This document shows positions 1-7,293 of a stretch of 30,484 nt of DNA, piece by piece. The stretch covers positions 64,372 through 94,855 of the forward strand of contig DBBP01000003.1 of NCBI GenBank assembly GCA_002292285.1. Reading direction: 5' to 3'. The stretch comes from Proteobacteria bacterium UBA981 (GTDB lineage Bacteria; Pseudomonadota; Gammaproteobacteria; Ga0077536). The translations under genes were made by a program, and so were the position numbers. Position 1 is the first letter of the stretch. Each line of letters starts with the position of its first letter. The notes beneath the pieces were generated by a model that saw nothing but the letters and a program-made list of their open reading frames with translations, searched no databases and was not told the DNA's origin.

Positions 1-3
1 TAA

Positions 4-23
4 AGTTACTGTCCCCGAATTAA
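4..23. repeat. REP-like element, single copy (core ACTGTCCCCGAATT)
   Basis: The stretch contains TTACTGTCCCCGAATTAA, the same core found at 2859-2917, 9704-9791 and 26436-26454. The stop codon of the acyl-CoA dehydrogenase gene (minus strand, 20-22) lies inside the element, so the repeat supplies the end of the reading frame. A partner arm could lie outside the window to the left. Confidence 0.7.
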
Positions 24-1165
24 ACAGCGGCGCGGTAGGTCAAATCGCAAAACTCGCGCAGGCTCGTATCGCTGTCGCCGAACCATTGGTTGAGCATCAT
101 CGCGCTCTTCACGTAATGGCCGATGTCGAGTTCGTCTGTCATACCCATACCGCCGTGCATTTGAATCGCCTCGGATCCGATTTGGCGGGCGTACTTGCCG
201 ATCAGCGATTTCATCGCAGCAACCGTTGCCGGTGCCGTACTGTCACCTTGCTGATACTCACAAATCGCGCGGTACAGCATCGAGCGTGATTGCGCTGCCC
301 CCATGAACATGTCGACCATGCGGTGTTGCAGGGCCTGAAAGCTACTAATCGGCGTGCCAAATTGCTCGCGGGTTTTGGTGTATTCGAGCGTTTTACTAAA
401 CAGCTCGTCCATGATGCCGAGCATCATTGCCGCGACCGCGATACGCGCCTCCTGCAACACCGGGTCGAGCAGGGCATAAGCTTCACCGGACTGACCCAAC
501 AGTGCGTCTGATGAAACGGCGACGTTGTTCAACGTGATGTCGGCTGCGCAGGTACCATCCATCATGCGGACTGTGTTGCGCATGACACCTTCGGCGTCAG
601 CTTCGACGACGAACAGGCTGATGCCATTCCGATCAAACTGACTCCCGCCGCTGCGCGCCGTGACCACGAGGCTTGCAGCCGCGCCACCATTGGCGACCAG
701 CACCTTGCTGCCGTTCAGCACATAGCCGCCGTCGGCCTCGCTAGCGGTAGTCAGGACGTCGCAATAATTCTGCCGCGATTGTCGTTCGCACGCGGCCAGC
801 GTGCTCTGGTGTGTGCCTTCTAACAGTGGGCTCAGAACGTTGGCGATTGCTGCCGAATTACCACTGCGTGCAATGAGCTGGCCCGCCAGCAGTACATTGG
901 CAAGGTAGGGCTCCAGGACCAGGTGTTTACCAAACTCTTCCAGCAGCACCGCGGTGTCTTCGACCTTGCCGCCATAGCCACCGGCCGCTTCTGCGATGGG
1001 GATAGTCAGCCAGCCTAACTCGGCGAAGTTCGCCCAGTGATCGGGACTAAAGCCGTGTTCGAGGTCGCTAACTGCGCGGCGCTGTTCAAACGCGTAATCG
1101 TTCGCCAGATATTTCGCGACGCTATCGCGGAGCAGCGTTTGCTCTTCGTTTAATGAAAAATCCAT
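20..1165 (-). CDS. Acyl-CoA dehydrogenase family protein (possible partner subunit)
   Basis: A 381-residue FAD-dependent acyl-CoA dehydrogenase, expected to catalyse or assist alpha,beta-desaturation of an acyl-CoA in the cytoplasm. The N-terminal helical domain starts with MDFSLNEEQTLLRDSV, the middle beta domain carries LNGSKVLVANG, and the C-terminal helical domain has TREQFGTPISSFQALQHR and MHGGMGMTDELDIGHY, both typical of the family. Length matches the family. I see no obvious catalytic glutamate at the usual C-terminal site. It lies 25 bp downstream of a second acyl-CoA dehydrogenase on the same strand, so they are probably co-transcribed. Adjacent unequal pairs of this kind form alpha2beta2 enzymes in steroid side-chain degradation (ChsE1-ChsE2 type); that this pair does so is inference. 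Substrate unknown. Confidence 0.9.
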   Translation of the reverse strand: MDFSLNEEQTLLRDSVAKYLANDYAFEQRRAVSDLEHGFSPDHWANFAELGWLTIPIAEAAGGYGGKVEDTAVLLEEFGKHLVLEPYLANVLLAGQLIARSGNSAAIANVLSPLLEGTHQSTLAACERQSRQNYCDVLTTASEADGGYVLNGSKVLVANGGAAASLVVTARSGGSQFDRNGISLFVVEADAEGVMRNTVRMMDGTCAADITLNNVAVSSDALLGQSGEAYALLDPVLQEARIAVAAMMLGIMDELFSKTLEYTKTREQFGTPISSFQALQHRMVDMFMGAAQSRSMLYRAICEYQQGDSTAPATVAAMKSLIGKYARQIGSEAIQMHGGMGMTDELDIGHYVKSAMMLNQWFGDSDTSLREFCDLTYRAAV

Positions 1166-1190
1166 ACTTCGTTTCTCAATTCTGTCGCGG

Positions 1191-2372
1191 CTATAAACCG
1201 AGTATCGCTTTCGCGATCACGTTCCTTTGCACTTCGTTCGAGCCGCTGTAGATGGTCGATGCACGCCCATACATGTAGCTCACTCGTGTCTGCGGACCGA
1301 ATTCGTGTTCCAGCGCGGCACTGTTTGCGTCCGTTGACAGAACGCCGCCATACAAACCCGCGAGATCCATGGCCAGCGTTTGTACGGCCTGCAGCACTTC
1401 GGTGCCTTTGATCTTGAGAAACGAAGATTCGGCCCCCGGTGCCCCGCCGCGCGAGACCGTACTCAATACGCGCAGCTCGGTGTATTCAAGTGCCAACATT
1501 TCGACCTGGATCTCCGCCAGCCGCCGCTGGAAATCTGCGTCTTCGATAATGGGTCGGCCGTTCGACGCCTCCGCTGCGGCGTAAGTTTTAAGCAAATTCA
1601 ACTGGCGCTTGCTATCCGAGACGCCGGCCGTGGCTGTCCGCTCATGAGTTAGCAACGCTTTGGCATACGTCCAGCCTTTGTTCTCTTCGCCCACGCAATT
1701 GCCGAGCGGCACGCGAACGTCGTCGAACGTCACCTGATTAAGCGTGTGCCGGCCGTCGATGGAGATAATCGGATTGACAGTGATGCCGGGGGACTTCATA
1801 TCGATAAGCAAAAAGGAAATGCCTTCCTGTTTGCGCGCGGCGTCCGGGTTGGTACGCACCAGACAAAAAATCCAGTCAGCGAGATGCGCGTTAGTGGTCC
1901 AGATCTTTGCTCCGTTGACGACATAGTCATCACCGTCCCGGATCGCCTTGGTTTGCAGGGAGGCCAGATCGGAGCCGGAGCCCGGTTCCGAATACCCCTG
2001 ACACCACCAATCTTCAGCTGCCAGAATGCGGGGCAGAAAATGGTCCTGTTGGTCTTTCGAGCCGAAGGTGTAGATAACCGGTGCGACCAGGCTCAGGCCG
2101 AACAAGTTGCCATCCGGCGCGCCGTAACTCGCCCGTTCCGTATCGAAGATGAAGCGCTGGCTGTGGGTCCAACCGGTGCCGCCGTGTTCTACCGGCCAGC
2201 CCGGCGCAACCCAGCCCTGCTTATGCAGAATCTTCTGCCATTCGATTAACGCTGCGCGATAGGTATCGGCATTGCCCATGCGCTGGCGCAGATCATCAGA
2301 ATAATTGTGTACAAGAAACTCGCGCACCTCTGTGCGGAATGTCGCGTCGTCGTCCGTGTATTGGGTATGCAA
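1191..2372 (-). CDS. Acyl-CoA dehydrogenase family protein (likely catalytic subunit)
   Basis: A 393-residue flavoprotein with a full acyl-CoA dehydrogenase layout: helical N-terminus, the FAD/substrate segment CQGYSEPGSGSDLASLQT (about 124-141), VNGAKIWTTNAH (about 152-163) and the C-terminal STIYSGSNEVQRNVIAK. The medium-chain enzyme's C-terminal catalytic Glu site (after IY) is Ser376 here. Glu244 in LLTHERTATAG sits roughly where isovaleryl- and long-chain enzymes keep their base, so it is a candidate (inference). The start at 2372 is preceded by GGAGG about 11 bases upstream. It is the first gene of a two-gene minus-strand unit with the dehydrogenase at 20-1165. The relatives I recall act on branched, steroid or aromatic acyl-CoAs; the substrate cannot be read from sequence. 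Confidence 0.93.
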   Translation of the reverse strand: MHTQYTDDDATFRTEVREFLVHNYSDDLRQRMGNADTYRAALIEWQKILHKQGWVAPGWPVEHGGTGWTHSQRFIFDTERASYGAPDGNLFGLSLVAPVIYTFGSKDQQDHFLPRILAAEDWWCQGYSEPGSGSDLASLQTKAIRDGDDYVVNGAKIWTTNAHLADWIFCLVRTNPDAARKQEGISFLLIDMKSPGITVNPIISIDGRHTLNQVTFDDVRVPLGNCVGEENKGWTYAKALLTHERTATAGVSDSKRQLNLLKTYAAAEASNGRPIIEDADFQRRLAEIQVEMLALEYTELRVLSTVSRGGAPGAESSFLKIKGTEVLQAVQTLAMDLAGLYGGVLSTDANSAALEHEFGPQTRVSYMYGRASTIYSGSNEVQRNVIAKAILGL

Positions 2373-2478
2373 AACACGCCTCCAGTTGCAGCCCCATTAA
2401 GGGGCCATACGGGTCAAAGACCCTGAAATACTGATTCGTTAGTCAGCAAATAGCATAACCACCCGCGCGCTCAACTAG

Positions 2479-2742
2479 CTAGCGGGCAAGGACGTCCTGC
2501 TCTATGCGCTCGCGGACGGTTACGGGAATAAATCGCACCGCCAGCCACAACAGGGTAGGAACGAGCACCAGATCGTCGAGTTGGCCGAGTACCGGAATGA
2601 AATCCGGCACAAGATCGATGGGTGAAATCAGATAGGCCAGCGCGGCCGCGAGTAACCATTTGGAAATCGTCGGCACCTCGGGGTCCCGACTCAGCGCCCG
2701 GTAGTAACGGAATTTAAATTTGAGTCTGGCGATAGCTCGCAT
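2479..2742 (-). CDS. DUF1232 (YkvA-like) small membrane protein
   Basis: An 87-residue protein with the DUF1232 signature YLISPIDLVPDFIPVLGQLD followed by DDLVLVPTLLWLAVRF, which forms a hydrophobic hairpin. The basic N-terminus (RLKFKFRYYR) suggests an inner-membrane protein with a cytosolic N-tail. Family function is unknown. It stands alone, read towards the acyl-CoA dehydrogenases with about 100 bp between, and is divergent from the STT3-like gene across a region holding a strong hairpin. Confidence 0.85.
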   Translation of the reverse strand: MRAIARLKFKFRYYRALSRDPEVPTISKWLLAAALAYLISPIDLVPDFIPVLGQLDDLVLVPTLLWLAVRFIPVTVRERIEQDVLAR

Positions 2743-2858
2743 TTGGTACTGGACCTGTGGCTACATGGGCGGCGTTGCGCAAGTCAGCATGCTCTGACTG
2801 CGCGCGCCCTATTGTATAGCTCAGGAGCGGGTTGAGAAGTGCGTGTCTGAACGGAAGC

Positions 2859-2917
2859 TAATTCGGGGACAGTTACTGTATTTCGAGCATCGAAATACAG
2901 TAACTGTCCCCGAATTA
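2859..2917. repeat. REP-like perfect inverted repeat (27-bp arms, 5-nt loop)
   Basis: Left arm 2859-2885 and right arm 2891-2917 are exact reverse complements around the loop AGCAT. Each arm carries the core CGGGGACAGTTACTG or its complement CAGTAACTGTCCCCG. It lies between divergent genes (DUF1232 and STT3-like). Its shape resembles paired REP sequences (BIMEs) mobilised by REP-associated tyrosine transposases; that link is inference because no transposase is present here. Confidence 0.9.
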
Positions 2918-2981
2918 AGAGCCCGAACGAAAACTCGGATTAGATCTACAATGCCCCACTTCTCGAACACAGATCGAGTCA

Positions 2982-4781
2982 GTGTCAGCATCTCTCCCCA
3001 CTATTGAGCGCCGCACTCTGTTTGCGCTATGGCTCGTTACTGGGACCCTGGCGTGTCTGCTATGCCTTTACCATTTCTCTGCGACGCTGGTGGACGGCGA
3101 ATTCATCCCGGCCGACCACGATAGTTTCTACCACGCCCATCGCATCCTGGACGCTCTGGACGCACCACTTGATCTAATCCAGTTCGATCCGCTTATTCAT
3201 GCGCCGGAAGGTAGCTGGGTGACCTGGCCGTGGGCTTATGACACTGCTATGGCCGCGCTCGCGGGTGCGCTGCTCGGATCGGGTGTCGTCGCGGAGCCGA
3301 TGATCGCGCTGGCTTTTGTTGCGCCGCTTTGGGTGTACGTCAATGCGGCCCTGTTGCTCATGATCGGCGTGCGTCTGGCGCTGCCGTTACCATTGCTCGG
3401 TCTGGCCATGTTGTGTTTCGCGACCTCGACACTGACTCGCGCACTACATCGCGTTGGTATGCTCGACCATCATTTCATCGAATACAGTTTCGTACTCGGC
3501 GTGCTGTTGATAGGACTGCGTTGGTTTGGTGATCTCGCGCGCCACCGCCCAGCGCTACTACTTGGCGTCATGCTGGGCGCTGCGCCCGCTTTCCATAGCG
3601 GCATGTTTATTTTGCAGCTCCCGGTGCTGCTGAGCTTCGCCGCCCTATGGCTCCTCGGGCGCAACTTGCCGCGCCGCCCAGCGCAGCTGCTTGCCATCGC
3701 ATTGACGCTATCGACGCTGCTGATGTTGTTGCCGTCACAGCCCTTTATGCAGGGCATGTTTTTCTACTACCTGCATTCCTGGTTCCATCTCTATATCGCG
3801 ATTTGCACATCCCTGTTTCTAGTCTTGCTGACGATGTTCGCCCGTACGCCGCGCAACGCCATCGCGCTGTTAGTGCTCGCCATCGTTGCGGCCATTCCGG
3901 TGCTCAGGCAATTTCTCGCCGGTAGCGATTTCGTCTTCGGCAATCTCACGGGCTTCGAGGCGCTGTACGAAACCCGCACCGTCTGGACCTGGGTCATGGC
4001 GGGACGCTGGCAGCACTTGAACGAGCTCTATTCCGGTTTGGTCTGGTTGTTACCGTTAGCGCTACTGGGATTGATCGCCTTTACATGCAAACGCCCCCGT
4101 AACGAACAGATCTTTTTCGCCGTCTCCTGTGTGTTTGGTAGCGCGTTGTTGCTGCGCCAGTTTCGGCTCGAGTATTTCGGTTCTTATGCGCTCTATCTAC
4201 CGTGGTTAGTTTTGATCGGAGCGGCCCTGCAGCGCTGGCCGCAGCGTCGCGCGGTAATGTTGTTAGCCACAGCTGGCGTTTTTGTGCTTGCGTATTTGCC
4301 GAGCCTGAATGCTGCGCGTGCGGCTTTGCCGCCGGCGAATGATCATCAGTATTTATTATTACGCGATGTCTATCCGATTCTCGAACGCCACTGTGCCGCC
4401 GAGCCGGGCGTGGTGCTTGCTGAACACGGCGATGGCCACTACATCACTTTTCATACGATGTGCGGCGTCATTGCGGATAACTTCATACTGACGCCACAAC
4501 ACGAAAGTAAAGTAGTGGAATCGAACCGACTGCTCGGCGCCGATCTCGATTTCGTGATGCAGCACGCGCCGTGGGTGCGCTACATCTACGTGCGGCGCAA
4601 AGACAACATTTATGACTTTCCGGGCTGCTATCCCAACTGTCCGGAGAATGCCGGCTTGCGACGCGAGCTATTTGCAGTCGATAGCGACACCGATCAACGT
4701 CTGGAACTGCTTTTCGAGAAAAAAATCGTGCGTGACGGCCGCGAGGAACCGTTTGCGCGCGCGTTTCGCGTCGTGCGCTGA
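2982..4781 (+). CDS. STT3-like GT-C polytopic membrane protein
   Basis: A 599-residue inner-membrane protein with many hydrophobic segments from about residue 12 to 435 and a soluble C-terminal part. The first loop after TM1 has ADHDSFYHAHRI (44-55), which matches the acidic D-x-D and YH/R pattern of STT3-type oligosaccharyltransferases (GT-C fold). The C-terminal domain has AEHGDGHYI (480-488), where STT3/PglB/AglB proteins carry WWDYG; only the final glycine and following aromatic region look kept. It could transfer or handle a polyprenyl-linked sugar, but with the canonical motif altered the acceptor need not be an asparagine sequon. The start is GTG at 2982; an upstream ATG at 2951 is out of frame. 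It converges with the flippase-like gene, leaving 4 bp between stops. Confidence 0.75.
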   Translation: MSASLPTIERRTLFALWLVTGTLACLLCLYHFSATLVDGEFIPADHDSFYHAHRILDALDAPLDLIQFDPLIHAPEGSWVTWPWAYDTAMAALAGALLGSGVVAEPMIALAFVAPLWVYVNAALLLMIGVRLALPLPLLGLAMLCFATSTLTRALHRVGMLDHHFIEYSFVLGVLLIGLRWFGDLARHRPALLLGVMLGAAPAFHSGMFILQLPVLLSFAALWLLGRNLPRRPAQLLAIALTLSTLLMLLPSQPFMQGMFFYYLHSWFHLYIAICTSLFLVLLTMFARTPRNAIALLVLAIVAAIPVLRQFLAGSDFVFGNLTGFEALYETRTVWTWVMAGRWQHLNELYSGLVWLLPLALLGLIAFTCKRPRNEQIFFAVSCVFGSALLLRQFRLEYFGSYALYLPWLVLIGAALQRWPQRRAVMLLATAGVFVLAYLPSLNAARAALPPANDHQYLLLRDVYPILERHCAAEPGVVLAEHGDGHYITFHTMCGVIADNFILTPQHESKVVESNRLLGADLDFVMQHAPWVRYIYVRRKDNIYDFPGCYPNCPENAGLRRELFAVDSDTDQRLELLFEKKIVRDGREEPFARAFRVVR

Positions 4782-4785
4782 ACGG

Positions 4786-5808
4786 CTACTCATAACCCCG
4801 TCTTGCTGCGCCACGCCAGGACCGTCCCCCGCTAAACGCGAGGTACGCTAGCCCGACGACGGTGGCGGGTAGCCACAGCACGGTGTGGACGATTAACGCA
4901 AAAGCGACAGACGTTTCAACTGTTGCGCCATATGCCTGCAGACCGAGAGCCGCAAAGTAATCAAAAGTGCCCAGGTATCCCGGCGCGCTCGGAATCAAAG
5001 TCGCCAATGCGCCGCTGGCGAGTGAAAACCACGCCCCGGGAGCTCCTGCTACCGCATCTATTGCTGCGGCAACAGTGACATAGACCAGCCCTTCGAACAG
5101 CCACACCAAGCTTGACAGGCCGGCCAGTGCCAGCAGGCGCGGGATGCTTCGCACGACCCCAAGCGCCGCCGCGAAATGTTCCCCGTGCTCGCGAATTAAT
5201 CCATCCAGATCGCGCCGCACGAAAAAATCCTGCCGTGCAAAGCGGTGGGTTAACGCTTCGAGCCACGGTGTGAGAAATATCAGCACCAGCAATGCAGCAA
5301 CCGTCAGTCCGGCCAACCATGACGCAAGCACTACAAAATGGGCGGGAAATGCGCCCGGCGCGAGGCCTTGCAGACCGATCACGAAAATCGTCAGTAGAGT
5401 CGCGAGATCGAAAACACGTTCAACGATGACAGTCCCGAGGACGCGTACTGCAGGACTGCGAAGCTGACGCCGAAAACCGAACACGCGCAGCGCATCGCCG
5501 GCCCGAAAAGGCAGCACATTGTTAACTGCGAGACTGCTAAGCAGCGGCCACACGCAGGCGCTGAGCGGCAGTTCGTCGTCCAGTGTCTGCAGCATCCACC
5601 ACCAGCGCACGACGCGAAAGAAGTAGCCCGTTGCGACGCAAAGCACGGCGATCGCGATGGATGTGAGTGACAGGCTGGTGAATACCCGTCGCAGCTTCTC
5701 AATGTCGACGCCGTGCGCAAGAAGCCAGAGAAACCCCGCGGAGATAACCAGGCCGAGCGCTAGTTTCGCAATTTGCTGCGCCGACCAACGCCCTCCGTCA
5801 GATCCCAC
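4786..5808 (-). CDS. Flippase-like / lysylphosphatidylglycerol synthase TM-region family protein
   Basis: A 340-residue polytopic membrane protein. Recognisable segments are FRVVRWWWMLQTLDDELPLS, LPFRAGDALRVFGFRRQL (the conserved N.vLPaRaGe region of the UPF0104/AglD-like family) and a late LIPSAPGYLGTFDYF, which is typical of the LPG synthase TM domain. It lacks the cytosolic lysyl-transferase domain of MprF, so it is the membrane part only. Family members are proposed lipid or polyprenyl-linked sugar flippases. It starts with GTG at 5808, only 12 bp after the amidase stop, with no clear ribosome site, so it is probably translated from the amidase transcript. Its convergent neighbour is STT3-like, a functionally suggestive pairing. 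Confidence 0.82.
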   Translation of the reverse strand: MGSDGGRWSAQQIAKLALGLVISAGFLWLLAHGVDIEKLRRVFTSLSLTSIAIAVLCVATGYFFRVVRWWWMLQTLDDELPLSACVWPLLSSLAVNNVLPFRAGDALRVFGFRRQLRSPAVRVLGTVIVERVFDLATLLTIFVIGLQGLAPGAFPAHFVVLASWLAGLTVAALLVLIFLTPWLEALTHRFARQDFFVRRDLDGLIREHGEHFAAALGVVRSIPRLLALAGLSSLVWLFEGLVYVTVAAAIDAVAGAPGAWFSLASGALATLIPSAPGYLGTFDYFAALGLQAYGATVETSVAFALIVHTVLWLPATVVGLAYLAFSGGRSWRGAARRGYE

Positions 5809-5820
5809 AGCAACGTACTG

Positions 5821-7218
5821 CTATTTTTCAGCAGGACGTCGGGTATGCCAGTCAGTCGCAGCCTGATAAGCACCGCCGGCGGCGAACAACGACGGTTCAT
5901 CAAAGTGTCGCCCGACTAACTGGAACACTATGGGCATGCCTGCGCTGTTGAACCCGCAGGGCAACACGATGCCGGGTTGGCCGGACATGTTGAACGGGCA
6001 GGTAAAGCGATGCAGCCCTGCGATGAGTTCGTCATCGACGGCAGCCATGCGCTCGAGACTGGGGGCGGGAAAGGCGAGCACGGGAATTGCGAGCAAGTCG
6101 ATGCCGGTGAACAACGCGTTCATCTCGCCGCGAAAGATCTCCCGTCGCAGCAACAACTTCTGGTAATCAGTCGCCGACAGTTCATTGCCCATATCGAGCA
6201 ATTGTGTCAGCGCCGGACCGTACTCATTGCGTCGCGCAGGGAAAGTCTCTGCATGCGCGAGCGCGGTCTGCGCAGCACAAACGCCAAACCAGTCCCAGAT
6301 CATGTCGGACACGTCCGGCACCCGGATGTCTTCAATGGTGGCACCTGCCGCTGCCAGTACGCCGACAGCCGCCTCAAGTGCCGCAAGCGTTTCAGCATCA
6401 ACACTGTCGCCAGTCCAGCGACTGTCTATGCCAATCCGAAGATGCCCGACGCCACGGGTGACTGCCGCGCTGTAATCGGGGACGGCGACCTGCGATGCGG
6501 TGGGGTCGAGCGGATCCGAACCCGCGATCACACCGAGCAAGGTTGCCGCGTCGCTCACCGAGCGCGCAAACGGGCCGGCATGATCGAGCGTTGCCGCGAG
6601 TTCGAACACGCCGTAGCGCGACACCCGACTCCAGGTTGGCTTAACCGCCGTCACGCCATTGACTGCAGCCGGTAGTTTGATTGACCCGCCAGTCTCGGAG
6701 CCGAGTGCGGCGACCGCGAGGCCCGCCGCCATCGCCACGCCAGTGCCGGTCGAGGAGGCACCCGCCCAGTGATCTGCGCGCCACGGGTTGATGGGTGCGG
6801 GATAGGCCTCGCGATGTTCGGCATAAACACCTTCGGTCAGCGTAACCTTGCCGAGTATCACGGCGTCGGCCTGCTTAAGACGCGTCACCACCGTGGCATC
6901 GCGTTCGGCGATGGAATCGCGATGGATGCCCATGCCCGCGGTCGTCGCGACACCGTTCATATCGTAAATATCTTTCAGCGCCATCGGCACGCCGGCCAAC
7001 GGACCGAGCGATTCGCCGGCGGCGACGCGCGTATCGAGCCGTTCGGCGGCGCGTAATGACTCATCACGGAACTGCACAATGTAGGCACCGTGAGCTGGTT
7101 CGTCCCGCTCGATAGCCGCCCACTGAGCTTCGGCTATCGCAGTGGCACGCAATTCACCGCTGCGCACAGCCCTCGCAACGTCGCCGGCCTGCATGCCGCG
7201 CAGATCAAATTCGTTCAT
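5821..7218 (-). CDS. Amidase signature family amidohydrolase
   Basis: A 465-residue enzyme expected to hydrolyse a carboxylic amide to acid and ammonia. The Ser-cisSer-Lys triad is visible: Lys82 in GVPMALKDIYD, Ser155 in GASSTGTG and Ser179 in GSETGGSIKLPAAVNG; the 24-residue gap between serines is the family's usual spacing. Lys181 replaces the arginine normally found in GGSIRxP. No signal peptide is seen, so it is probably cytoplasmic. The ATG at 7218 has GAGGG about 7 bases upstream. It is the first gene of a unit with the flippase-like gene and is divergent from the thiolase-like gene across 75 bp. Its substrate is unknown; it does not look like the GatA subunit of a tRNA amidotransferase in this context. 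Confidence 0.92.
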   Translation of the reverse strand: MNEFDLRGMQAGDVARAVRSGELRATAIAEAQWAAIERDEPAHGAYIVQFRDESLRAAERLDTRVAAGESLGPLAGVPMALKDIYDMNGVATTAGMGIHRDSIAERDATVVTRLKQADAVILGKVTLTEGVYAEHREAYPAPINPWRADHWAGASSTGTGVAMAAGLAVAALGSETGGSIKLPAAVNGVTAVKPTWSRVSRYGVFELAATLDHAGPFARSVSDAATLLGVIAGSDPLDPTASQVAVPDYSAAVTRGVGHLRIGIDSRWTGDSVDAETLAALEAAVGVLAAAGATIEDIRVPDVSDMIWDWFGVCAAQTALAHAETFPARRNEYGPALTQLLDMGNELSATDYQKLLLRREIFRGEMNALFTGIDLLAIPVLAFPAPSLERMAAVDDELIAGLHRFTCPFNMSGQPGIVLPCGFNSAGMPIVFQLVGRHFDEPSLFAAGGAYQAATDWHTRRPAEK

Positions 7219-7293
7219 GTCTATACCCTCGCCTGTCTCATCGCAGTATAGGGGGATGCGCTATAGTTCGACGAACCCTGGAGGATATTGACC
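7219..7293. promoter_or_regulatory. Divergent promoter region with a short palindrome
   Basis: This 75-bp gap separates the amidase and thiolase-like starts. It holds TATAGT (7262-7267), a plausible -10 box for the plus-strand gene, overlapped by the perfect palindrome GTTCGACGAAC (7266-7276). On the minus strand TATACT (7245-7250) could serve the amidase. No convincing -35 boxes are seen, so both promoters are tentative. GGAGG at 7280-7284 is the thiolase-like ribosome site. Confidence 0.35.

Noticed and set aside
5977..6675. Plus-strand 232-codon open frame
   Set aside because: It lies antisense inside the amidase gene, which has a complete catalytic triad; the antisense product is Arg/His/Cys-rich with no family pattern.
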